The translations under genes and the position numbers were made by a program. The notes under the pieces were generated by a model, which was given only the letters and a program-made list of their open reading frames with translations, was not told the DNA's origin and did no database searches. A DNA stretch of 64,000 nucleotides from Streptomyces sp. KMM 9044. Lineage in GTDB: Bacteria > Actinomycetota > Actinomycetes > Streptomycetales > Streptomycetaceae. Positions 44,605 through 52,440 of the stretch are shown one piece after another (position 1 is the first letter of the stretch; each line of letters starts with the position of its first letter). The stretch lies in the NCBI RefSeq assembly GCF_024701375.2, contig NZ_CP113910.1, positions 4,278,001 to 4,342,000 on the forward strand. Direction: 5' to 3'.

Positions 44605-45816
44605 TCAGACGGTGCGCGCGGGGGAGGCGGCTTCGTCGAGTGACCCGGCTTCGAAGGCGTTGTCCGTGACGGGTTGGACTTGACGGGTGCGGTCGGCCTG
44701 CAGTTGGTCGCGCAGGAGCCGGGAGGGCTTCTGGCCGATCCGTAGTTCGGTACGCAGTCCCACGGCGGTGAGCTGTTCGTCGGGCCAGTCGGCGGTCAGG
44801 AGTCGGGCCCGGTCGAGGAGTTCGGGCGTGATGCCGGTGTGGTCGGTAGTCGACTTGGCGGCGGGGACCTGGCCGGTCGCTCGACGGCGGGTGGCTCCGG
44901 TCGACTCCGCCACGGTGGCCGACCGGGGAGGCCGGGCCGCGGGGGCCGACTCGTCTCCCTTGGCCGGCCCCAGGTCGGGTGCCTCGGTGGCCTTCACGGG
45001 GGTCGACTCGGTCAGCTGCTCGGGAACCGATTCGGCCCGGTCAGGCGTCGACTGCGGGACCTGTTCGCCGGCCGACTGGGCAGAGGCCGTTTCGGGGGAG
45101 TCGGCCGACTCGGTGTTGTGGTGCAGCACCTTGGCCACGAGGTCCGACCCGAAGTAGATCGACCCGACCGGGAGCGAGGTCGCCAGCAGCACGAGGGCCC
45201 AGTTCGCGTAGTTCAAGTCGGTCAGTCGGCCCCACTGGATCGAGTCGGTGTGCAGGGCCGGTACGAGGCCGTGCACGTAGTTCAGCAGGAGGCTCGCGAT
45301 CGTGTAGGTCGCCAGGAACCGCAGCGCGAACTTCCGATCGGCACCGGTCAGCACGAGCGTGGCGATCAGGGCGAGGGCCATCAGCCCGTCGACCACGATC
45401 GGGTAGAGAAAGGCAGCGGTGGAGTCGGCGCCGATGGCGCGGGCCACGTCGGACAGCGCGTTCCACGAGACCCGGAAGGCCATGAGGACGACGGCCACCA
45501 GGCCGATGACGAGGGCGAAGCGTCCCGTGCGGTTCACGCGACGACCCCCAGCGGGTGCGGGTGCGGGTGCTCGGCGAGCTTCGTCAGGATCGCCGTGCTG
45601 TGTGAGGGTCTGGTCCCCGGCGGCCGAGGTGAGCGGCGCGATGCGGGCGCGGATGCTGCGTATCGCTGCCGGGGTGCTTGGGGCAGGGAAATGCAAGGGA
45701 GTGGTCTCCAGGTGGGGAAGGGCGTGGCTGCCGGGCTCGTCGGGGAGCGTGGCGGGTGACCTGTCGCGACCCGTCGCGTGCCTGGTCAGGGCGGGTACGG
45801 GTCGGGGCGGCGACAT
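44605..45816 (-). CDS. DUF2637 membrane protein (Spd-like)
   Basis: 403 residues as drawn. The DUF2637 domain starts at VNRTGRFALVIGLVAVVLMA and has four helices (e.g. FLYPIVVDGLMALALIATLV, NWALVLLATSLPVGSIYFGS), then a Ser/Thr/Ala-rich linker and a basic DNA-binding-like tail (RARLLTADWPDEQLTAVGLR). Such proteins occur in actinobacterial plasmids and integrative elements beside transfer or spread genes. The first 90 residues lack features and a repeat cluster covers the proposed start, so GTG near 45537 is a better candidate. Confidence 0.75.
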   Translation of the reverse strand: MSPPRPVPALTRHATGRDRSPATLPDEPGSHALPHLETTPLHFPAPSTPAAIRSIRARIAPLTSAAGDQTLTQHGDPDEARRAPAPAPAGGRRVNRTGRFALVIGLVAVVLMAFRVSWNALSDVARAIGADSTAAFLYPIVVDGLMALALIATLVLTGADRKFALRFLATYTIASLLLNYVHGLVPALHTDSIQWGRLTDLNYANWALVLLATSLPVGSIYFGSDLVAKVLHHNTESADSPETASAQSAGEQVPQSTPDRAESVPEQLTESTPVKATEAPDLGPAKGDESAPAARPPRSATVAESTGATRRRATGQVPAAKSTTDHTGITPELLDRARLLTADWPDEQLTAVGLRTELRIGQKPSRLLRDQLQADRTRQVQPVTDNAFEAGSLDEAASPARTV

Positions 45817-45900
45817 CGGGTCGACCCGTCACGGGCGGGTGACCCGTCCCGGCCCTGACCTGCACGGCGACGGGTCGGGACGGGTCGTGGCGGGTCAGGC
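45765..45900. repeat. Cluster of ACGGGTC / GACCCGT motifs
   Basis: About eight copies of the hexamer CGGGTC or its complement in 135 bp, some forming palindromes such as GGGTCGACCC and GACGGGTCGGGACGGGTC. It lies between the DUF2637 and DUF3631 genes. It may be operator or iteron DNA; it is partly inside the loosely defined ends of both genes. Confidence 0.5.
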
Positions 45901-47181
45901 GCCGGTCGTGGGTCCTGGCAGGAGCAGCGGCTCGGTGGCCGGTGCGGGCTCGGGGCAGTACCGGTTCCAGGCGTCGGCGAACTGCTCACGCGCGAAGCCC
46001 CTGGCTTGGAAGCCGTCGGGGAAGCGGTGGCTGGACGCGCTGATCCCGTAGTCCTTCAGCAGAAGCTGGAGGCCGCGTGGGGTCAGGCCCTTGTCCTTGT
46101 ACTCCGGCCAGGGCGACTCGGTGTCCTCGTTGAGGATGCCGAGCAGGCGGCCGGTACGGAGCAGGGCCGGATTACCTTCGGCGGCGAAGACGCGGCGGAT
46201 GTCGGCCAGGAGCCGGAGGTTCAGGGCGCTGTTGTCCTGGTCCTGCTCGGCCTCGTGCCTCGTCATCGCCAGGCAGGCGGCACGCGCGGCCTCGGGCCAG
46301 GCGCCGCCGGCGAGGTCGGCGACGGCGACCAGCGGCTCCCAGGTGTCGGCGGCCCGGTCCTCGACCGGCATCGTCGGGGTGAGGTCCATCGCGGTGGCAT
46401 GCAGCGGTGCCAGCCACTCCACGAGTCGGTCTCGTACGGCGTGCAGGGTGGTGGTGTCCCGTACGGTGCGGAACTCGGCGACCTTCTCGCCCGGCCTGCG
46501 CCGTCGCATCCGGATCACGACCGAGCGGTCCATGATCGTGTCGGGCAGGTCGCCGATCCCGGCGAGGGCTGCCATGGCGAAGGTCGGGAACTTCGACACC
46601 TCGTGGTTCGGGCCGGAGACCCGCAGGGTGGGCCGGTTGCGCTGGTGGCCGGCGTTGAGCAGGCCGCGCATCTCCTCGTTCTTCTCCGCGACCTTCGCCG
46701 ATCCGAAGAGGGTGTCGGCCTCGTCGACCAGCAGGGTCGGCGGGTTCTCGGTGATCGACCGGAACACGGCGGCGGCGGAGGCGTTGACCGTGATCAGTGG
46801 GTCGTGGACGGTCTCGGTGACCACGTCCAGGAGCCGAGACTTCCCGCACCGCTTCGCGGGGGCGACGACCGCGAGGCGCGGGGCGTGCTGCCACGCCGTC
46901 TGCAGGTGCGTGGCCGCCACCCACAGCGTGACGGCGTCCAGCGCCTCCGGCGAGGGGAGGATCACGAACTTCGCTATCTGCCGACGCAGTTCGTCCAGGA
47001 GAGCCGATCCGATGGTCGGCTCGGGGGCCTTCTCCTCCACGGGCTCGTCCTCCCGTACGTCCTCGGTGACGTCGGCGGCAGAAGGCCGACCGGTGTACTC
47101 ACCGGGCTTGCCCGGGACAGCGGTCGGCGGCCATTCGCGCTTGTCGGGGGCGGAATAGGGCTGGGTTTCGGGATGTTCCAC
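45895..47181 (-). CDS. DUF3631 protein (element-borne ATPase/helicase-like)
   Basis: 428 residues. An AAA-like core: LAVVAPAKRCGKSRLLDVV (Walker A variant), PTLLVDEADTLFGSAKVAEK (Walker B DEAD) and FAMAALAGIGDLPDTIMDRS (sensor region), then VVIRMRRRRPGEKV. The C-terminal third is the DUF3631 region (SALNLRLLADIRRVF, GLTPRGLQLLLKDYGIS). Such proteins serve replication of plasmids and integrative elements. GTG 47181 is preceded by GAGGAG at seven bases. No FtsK-type transfer ATPase gene is seen nearby. Confidence 0.85.
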   Translation of the reverse strand: MEHPETQPYSAPDKREWPPTAVPGKPGEYTGRPSAADVTEDVREDEPVEEKAPEPTIGSALLDELRRQIAKFVILPSPEALDAVTLWVAATHLQTAWQHAPRLAVVAPAKRCGKSRLLDVVTETVHDPLITVNASAAAVFRSITENPPTLLVDEADTLFGSAKVAEKNEEMRGLLNAGHQRNRPTLRVSGPNHEVSKFPTFAMAALAGIGDLPDTIMDRSVVIRMRRRRPGEKVAEFRTVRDTTTLHAVRDRLVEWLAPLHATAMDLTPTMPVEDRAADTWEPLVAVADLAGGAWPEAARAACLAMTRHEAEQDQDNSALNLRLLADIRRVFAAEGNPALLRTGRLLGILNEDTESPWPEYKDKGLTPRGLQLLLKDYGISASSHRFPDGFQARGFAREQFADAWNRYCPEPAPATEPLLLPGPTTGA

Positions 47182-47414
47182 GGGGCAGCTCCTCGTCTGG
47201 CGGTGGCGGGCTCGCACGCCCGTGCCGCCGGGTTGGTTCTTCCAGGGCCGTTCGGGGTTGCTCGGGCCTCCGGCGTTCCACCGCCGGGGGCCCTTCTCCT
47301 TCTCGCGGGCAGCAGGCCGCCGCGAGGGACCACGAACCGTACGTCCACCCCCGGCGACAGTCCAGCGATTCTGTGTCAGCTCAGCGCAGAACCGTCTGCT
47401 ACCTTTCTCCGCTC

Positions 47415-47609
47415 TCAAGCTGCCAGTCCCAACAGGTCGAGCAGGTCGGCCGTCACCACGCGGTACGCGTTTCCCAGCCGCAGGACCTTGCACGGGTACT
47501 CGCCCCGCTTCGCCAGCTCGTAGCCCTTGCTCCGCCCGAGACCCAGCGCGCGGTTGCCCGTGTCCAGGTCAACGGCCACCGGCAGGGCCAACAGCTCCTC
47601 CCGACTCAT
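47415..47609 (-). CDS. Helix-turn-helix (excisionase-like) protein
   Basis: 64 residues from MSREELLALPVAVDLDTGNR to LLDLLGLAA. ALGLGRSKGYELAKRGEYPC then KVLRLGNAYRVVTADLL is a MerR/Xis-type DNA-binding fold found beside integrases. The frame is open to 47747, so a longer start is possible, and the chosen start has only a very close AAGGG. It is divergent from the XRE gene at 47756, consistent with a shared control region. Confidence 0.7.
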   Translation of the reverse strand: MSREELLALPVAVDLDTGNRALGLGRSKGYELAKRGEYPCKVLRLGNAYRVVTADLLDLLGLAA

Positions 47610-47755
47610 GCCCTTCGGGCCGGTTTCCACGATGTCGTCGCGCACGCGGCGCCCCCTCTCGTCACAGCCCTCGGCGAACACGACTCCCGCGTCCGGCTCC
47701 AGGCCAGCAAGAACCATGATGGGGAAGCTAATGTGTCTGCATGACATAACGCGAT

Positions 47756-48421
47756 GTGGACGATGAAGCGGACGACTTCCCCGAGTGGGTGGACCGGGTC
47801 AAGGCCAACGTCGCCGGAGAAGTCCGGCGGAGAAGGAAGGAGATGGGGTGGAGCGCACAGGACCTGGCGGACCGCTGCGAGGAGCTGGGGCACCCCATCC
47901 CGCGGAACGTGATCGCCAACATGGAGTCCGGCCGCCGCGCCGTCCTCCCCCTGGTGGACGTCATCGTCCTGGCCGCCGCCCTGGAGACGTACCCGGCCCA
48001 CCTGATCTTCCCCGTCGGCTACGTCGAGGAGACCCAGGAACTCCCCTTCCAGAGGCTGGTGCCCACCTGGGACGCCCTGCGGCGCTTCACCGGCGAGACA
48101 GAAGTGCCCGGGCATGACGCCGGCCTCGTCCCCGACTTCGAACGCCACGCCAGCCTCGTCCGCACCGCGCTCGCCGCCCTCGAAGAGGAGGAGAACGCTC
48201 GCTTCGCGGCCAAGCAGGCCACCAGCCGCGCCCAGCGGGAGGAAGCCGAACGCAAGCGGACCGCCTACGCCGACCAGGCCATCTCCGCCAAGTACAACCT
48301 CCGCCATCTCCGCCGCGAACTCCGCGAAGAGGGCGCCACTCCACCCGACCTGCCACGCGCGCTGAACGACGTCGACCCGCCCGAACCCGAAACCGACCCC
48401 ACCCCGGAGGAACGTCTTTGA
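47756..48421 (+). CDS. XRE-type DNA-binding protein
   Basis: 221 residues. HTH about 20-75: RRRRKEMGWSAQDLADRCEE, then PRNVIANMESGRRAVLPLVD, IVLAAALETYPAHLI. The second half is helical and charged (EEEENARFAAKQATSRAQRE). It starts at GTG 47756. Its TGA overlaps the TTG start of the integrase, with GGAGGA serving that start, so regulator and integrase were translated together before the MITE inserted. Confidence 0.8.
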   Translation: MDDEADDFPEWVDRVKANVAGEVRRRRKEMGWSAQDLADRCEELGHPIPRNVIANMESGRRAVLPLVDVIVLAAALETYPAHLIFPVGYVEETQELPFQRLVPTWDALRRFTGETEVPGHDAGLVPDFERHASLVRTALAALEEEENARFAAKQATSRAQREEAERKRTAYADQAISAKYNLRHLRRELREEGATPPDLPRALNDVDPPEPETDPTPEERL

Positions 48422-50099
48422 AGGGCTCCACGACTCTGTTGCTCAATTGCGGAGAGTGACGCCGGCCCGTCGACGGGGCGCGTGGAACGGGCCTCGCGAG
48501 GAGGCGGTCCGGCCCCTCTCGGATGCGGTGCGTGACCATCCCTCGAATTGAGCAGCAGAGTCCTCCACCCACCGCCGTTGCTACTGCCGCGACCCCAAGA
48601 CCGGCAAGCCGCTCGGCAAGAACTGCCCCAAGCTCTCCAGCCGCAAGCACGGCTCCTACTCCATAAGCCAGGAGCTTCCCCCTCGTGAGGACGGCACCCG
48701 CCGCTCCTTCAGCCGCGCCGGCTACGAGACCCTCAAGGAGGCTCAGGCCGATCTCGACCACGTGCGGGCCCTCCTGGGGCTCGCCGAGTCCGACGACGCC
48801 GAGGCCCTGGCCCGGATCGCCGAGCTTCTGGAGACCGTGGCCGCCGAGAAGGCGCCGCTGCCGAACATCGAGTCGACCCGGCGCCGCCTCAGCCACGGCC
48901 TGGACCTGATCAGCAGGCTCACCGTCGGTGAGTGGCTGGACATGTGGCTGGCCGGCAAGAAGGGGCGGCAGAGCGCCATCAGCCGCGACGAGAGCAACAT
49001 CCGCGTCCACCTCAAGCCGCGCATCGGTCACCTGCGACTCGACCGCCTTCGCGTCTCTCATCTCTCGGAGATGTTCGAGGCCATCGCGGAGGACAACGTC
49101 GAGATCGCCGAGGGCAACGCCGCCCGGCGCAAGGCGTTCGAAGAGCTGGCCCGGGTCCCGTGGAAGGGGCGCGAGCCGCGCGCTCGCCGCAAGGCGATGA
49201 AGGCGGCCATCGCCGACATGGAGCCGTACCGCCGCATCGTCGGGCCGGCGACGCGCCAGCGCGTCCGCTCCACCCTGCGCGCCGCTCTGAACTCCGCGAT
49301 CGCGCAGCAGATGATCACCTTCAATCCGGCCGCTCACGTCGAACTGGAATCGGGCAAGCGGCCCAAGGCGCTCGTGTGGACCGAGGAACGGGTCTTGCAC
49401 TGGCAGCGCACCGGCGAGAAGTCCTCGTCCGTCATGGTCTGGACGCCGGAGCACACCGGCCTCTTCCTCGACCACGCGGCGGACGACCGCCTGTACGCCC
49501 TGTTCCACCTGATCGCGTTCCGCGGGCTCCGGCGTGGGGAGGCGTGTGGGCAGAAGTGGACCGACACCCACCTGGACGCGGGTCTCATCACCGTCGCCAA
49601 GCAGCTCGTCGTCGACGGCTGGGAGGTCTACGAGGACGACCCCAAGACCGACGCGGGTGCGCGCACCATCGCCCTGGACGCTGACACGGTCGAGGTCCTG
49701 CGCCGGCACCGCGCTCGGCAGGACGAGGAGCGTGAGAAGTGGGGGACCGCCTGGGTGGAGACCGGCCGCGTCTTCACGCGCGAGAACGGGGAACTGCTCC
49801 ACCCCGCCAACGTCACCCGCCGCTTCATCGAGCTGTACGAGGAGATCGGCCTTCCGCCGGTCCGGCTCCACGATCTGCGTCACGGCGCGGCGACCCTCGC
49901 CCATGCGGCCGGCGCCGATCTGAAGGACATCCAGGAGATGCTCGGCCACTCCTCGATCACCATCACAGCGGACACGTACACGAGTCTGCTTCCCGAGGCG
50001 GATCTTGCGATCGCCGAGGCTGCGGCCCGTCTCGTCCCGCGTGCACGCGCCCCTCGCGACGTGCCGGATGGTGCTGATCGTTCCACGAATAGGAGGTAA
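48418..50099 (+). pseudogene. Tyrosine integrase interrupted by a MITE
   Basis: The original start is TTG 48418 (GGAGGAACGTC before it), overlapping the upstream stop. After five codons (MKGST) a 131-bp MITE plus 6-bp duplication intervenes, adding 137 bp and breaking the frame; translation would stop within it. The rest is intact: CYCRDPKTGKPLGKNCPKL, an N-terminal core-binding region (EWLDMWLAGKKGRQSAISRD), then FRGLRRGEACGQKW (first Arg), RLHDLRHGAATLAHAAGADL, MLGHSSITITADTYTSLLPE (His and Tyr). GTG 48762 is the first later start and would lose over 70 residues. Confidence 0.9.
48432..48562. mobile_element. MITE-like element, copy 2 (inside the integrase)
   Basis: 131 bp with ends GACTCTGTTGCTCAATTGC and, inverted, GACTCTGCTGCTCAATTCG. 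It is flanked by direct 6-bp CTCCAC (48426-48431 and 48563-48568). The interior is clearly related to copy 1 (same GAGAGTGACGCCGGCC and GCGAGGAGGCGGTCC blocks) with small deletions. Confidence 0.9.
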
Positions 50100-50138
50100 G
50101 GACACCCTCACCACGCGACACGGCCCGGTGAGCAGCGG

Positions 50139-50936
50139 CTAACCGTCCGGCTCACGTTCCGCATTACCTGCCCCGACCGACTTCGCTGACCCGGCCCGGA
50201 GCCTCTGGATCCGCCGACCCACCCCGTACCCGACCCACACTCCGACCGCCACCGGAAGCCAGCCGCGCGCGACGTCCGGCTGCTCCGCGGTCGGCGCCGG
50301 TGCACGCTGCTCGCTTCGGTATCTCCGCACCCAGCGCAGTTCCTGGCCCGAGTCCCAAAAGTCGCGCACCGCCGCAGCTACGGCCACTACCAGCGCGAGG
50401 CCCTGCACGAACCCGTCTGCGATGAGGTCGATGACGATGGCACAGAACGACAGAAGAAGCGCGTTGCAGCCCATATAGAATGCCGCCGACCGCGCCAGCA
50501 TGCCGAATTGGGTTTTCTCGCCCCGGAAGAAGAACCGCCCGGCGATGAGGGAGAAACCGCCCAGAAACAGGAGCCCCAAACTGATGCCTGAAAGGTCCGC
50601 TGCCGGAGAATTCGGCCTCCGCTCGATGAAGAGGACAGACCAGGTGGCGACCGCGATGGCCCCCATCAGCGCCGAACTTTCCATCCGCCGCTTCGCGGAT
50701 TCACCGAAGGCGGCGTGAACCTGTTCCTGCAGCTCGCGGCTTTCTCTTCCATGCGACAGTGTTGCCCGACTTACCAGCGTCGCCTGGTGGATCTTGTTCG
50801 GGCGCACGCCGTATAGATTCAGGCAAAGAACGATGGCGGCCAGCCACATCAGCCCGACGACGGCCATGCATCCCACGAGCACCCAACCCATCACGGGGTG
50901 TCCCCCGACCGAGAACCACTCCGCGGCGAAGCGCAT
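50139..50936 (-). CDS. Multi-pass membrane protein
   Basis: 265 residues, not recognised. About five hydrophobic segments: GWVLVGCMAVVGLMWLAAI, ALMGAIAVATWSVLFIE, LGLLFLGGFSLIAGRFFF, NALLLSFCAIVIDLIADG and ALVVAVAAAVRDF. A charged loop HGRESRELQEQVHAAFGESA and a polar C-terminus follow. It begins 12 bp after the next gene upstream (51410-50949), so the two form an operon lying between the integrase and its duplicated tail. Confidence 0.55.
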   Translation of the reverse strand: MRFAAEWFSVGGHPVMGWVLVGCMAVVGLMWLAAIVLCLNLYGVRPNKIHQATLVSRATLSHGRESRELQEQVHAAFGESAKRRMESSALMGAIAVATWSVLFIERRPNSPAADLSGISLGLLFLGGFSLIAGRFFFRGEKTQFGMLARSAAFYMGCNALLLSFCAIVIDLIADGFVQGLALVVAVAAAVRDFWDSGQELRWVRRYRSEQRAPAPTAEQPDVARGWLPVAVGVWVGYGVGRRIQRLRAGSAKSVGAGNAEREPDG

Positions 50937-50948
50937 GACCGTCGCCCC

Positions 50949-51410
50949 TCAATCCTTGGGGCAGGGAGGTCTCCGGCAGACTCCCCCTGGGACCAGCTCC
51001 CTGTGGGGGAGGCAGGGCTGAGTGTCCGACGCGGCATACTCGCGCACTCTCTCTGAAACATCACCTGGCTCAGTTCCAGCCCTTCCCAGAAAGTGTTTCG
51101 CTCTCTCTGTGTGGCCATCCATGAGTGCCGCGAAAGCCAAGTCGCAGGAAAGTGCCGCATGTTGTATCAGAAGTGGAGCCGCGCCAGGGTCATGTCTACT
51201 TCCCTCGCCTTCTGAGAGGGTGTTCGGGTACGCGGCAACGAATTGCCTATCCGCATGAACTACGACGTCCTCAATCCAGTCGAGAAGCCTCTCGCCGGAA
51301 TCCAGAAGACGCTCCACCTTGTATTCGCTGGCGAGCGCTTGGCGATGTTCCAGGGCGACGTTCAGGGCCTTCCCCGGGGTGACGTCGCTGGCTTTAGGCA
51401 ACGTGTTCAT
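50949..51410 (-). CDS. Hypothetical protein, 153 residues
   Basis: Not recognised. Reads MNTLPKASDVTPGKALNVAL, YKVERLLDSGERLLDWIEDV, then AAPLLIQHAALSCDLAFAAL, ERAKHFLGRAGTEPGDVSER. It is helical and soluble. AGGTGAG precedes ATG 51410; a frame upstream is open but lacks a start signal. First gene of a two-gene operon with the membrane protein. Confidence 0.5.
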   Translation of the reverse strand: MNTLPKASDVTPGKALNVALEHRQALASEYKVERLLDSGERLLDWIEDVVVHADRQFVAAYPNTLSEGEGSRHDPGAAPLLIQHAALSCDLAFAALMDGHTERAKHFLGRAGTEPGDVSERVREYAASDTQPCLPHRELVPGGVCRRPPCPKD

Positions 51411-51949
51411 TCGGCTCACCTGGGCTCGCAGGGGCCGGCAGGGAATCCATCCACCTCCAGGGTAGATCCGAGGCCGGAGGTGGGCGCGCTGAGGCTCGCA
51501 GCACCCGACAGGCCCCATTCTCAAGATCGAAAAACCCTGTGCGGCCGCTGGCGGCCTGTCGGGCATCCGGAGATCCCGTCACCCCGGCGCCCCCGAGATC
51601 GGCCGCGCACACCCCTGCTCCGCGGGTCGCTTTTCCGGGGGTTCGCCGGAAGATCACCCTTCGGGCGGATTGCGTGTCTCGCCGATGGCGCGCAGCACCA
51701 GCGGCCGGGACATCGCCGGGGCGGCTCGCGACCGTTGCCCGGGGTGTACGCGCCGCGCAGGGCCGCCCGCAGCTGCTCCAGTGCCGCGGCCTCCGCGTCC
51801 CTCGCCTTCAGCACCTCGGCGACGGCGTCCTCAATGGTCGCCTGCGGGCTCCCTTCCGATGCGCCATGGTCAACACCTTGACCGGCCTCCTCCGGGGCGC
51901 CCTGGCCGGGCGGGTCCGTACTGGCGGCCTCCGTAGTGGAAAACTAGGG
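51411..51949. other. Mostly decayed sequence
   Basis: No intact gene. On the minus strand about 51740-51905 reads EDAVAEVLKARDAEAAALEQ then LRAALRGAYTPGN, which looks like real helical protein sequence of a lost element gene; its family is unknown. Confidence 0.35.
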
Positions 51950-52140
51950 ACACGAGCCTGCTCCCCAAAGCGGATCTCGCGATCGCCGAGGCCGCTGCCC
52001 GTCTCGTCCCGCGTGCGCGCGCCCCTCGCGACGTGCCGGATGATGCTGATCGGTTGGGGGAAATTTCGGGGGCTGCCGCCCCATCCGCTCACGCAGCGCT
52101 CACGCAAACGGCCCCGGACGAGACGTCCGAGGCCGAGTAG
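51950..52140 (+). pseudogene. Second integrase 3' end (remnant) next to the tRNA
   Basis: Encodes TSLLPKADLAIAEAAARLVP, RARAPRDVPDDADRLGEISG, then a short tail ending TSEAE and a stop. The first 35 residues are nearly identical to the end of the integrase at 50099, so this is a partial copy of the same gene. It retains the original tail and att flank that the first copy has lost. Confidence 0.85.
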
Positions 52141-52184
52141 GGCCCCTCCCTGGGGGATAAACCCCAGTTCAGAGCGGTACTACA

Positions 52185-52260
52185 TGGTGCCCCCGGCAGG
52201 ATTCGAACCTGCGACACCCGCTTTAGGAGAGCGGTGCTCTATCCCCTGAGCTACGAAGGC
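52185..52260 (-). tRNA. tRNA-Arg (anticodon CCU)
   Basis: A full cloverleaf on the minus strand: acceptor GCCTTCG pairs with CGGGGGC (two G-T pairs), D arm GCTC...GAGC, anticodon stem CCGCT/AGCGG with loop CTCCTAA giving anticodon CCT, T arm GCAGG-TTCGAAT-CCTGC, discriminator A and encoded CCA. It is the only complete copy in the window and the integration target of the element array. Confidence 0.95.
52187..52229. repeat. att copy 4: core inside the intact tRNA gene
   Basis: The 43-bp core shared with 15915, 24572 and 26752. Integration at the 3' part of the tRNA regenerates the gene, so the intact tRNA stays at the right end of the array. Confidence 0.9.
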
Positions 52261-52440
52261 AGAGGCAGAACCTCTGTTGGAGCGCGCCTGCGTCAGTGTA
52301 GCGGGTGGAGGTCCGGTGCCGGAGTGGGCGGGGGTGAGGGGGCGTGGGCGGGTGCATCAGGAGGGGGAATGCCCGCGCACCGCGAGCGCCTGACCGGCCG
52401 AACTCTGCGGACCGAACTCTGCCGGCCGAAAGGTTCCGGC

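Noticed and set aside
48087..50114. 675-codon minus-strand frame opposite the integrase
   Set aside because: Antisense shadow; the plus strand encodes clear integrase motifs.
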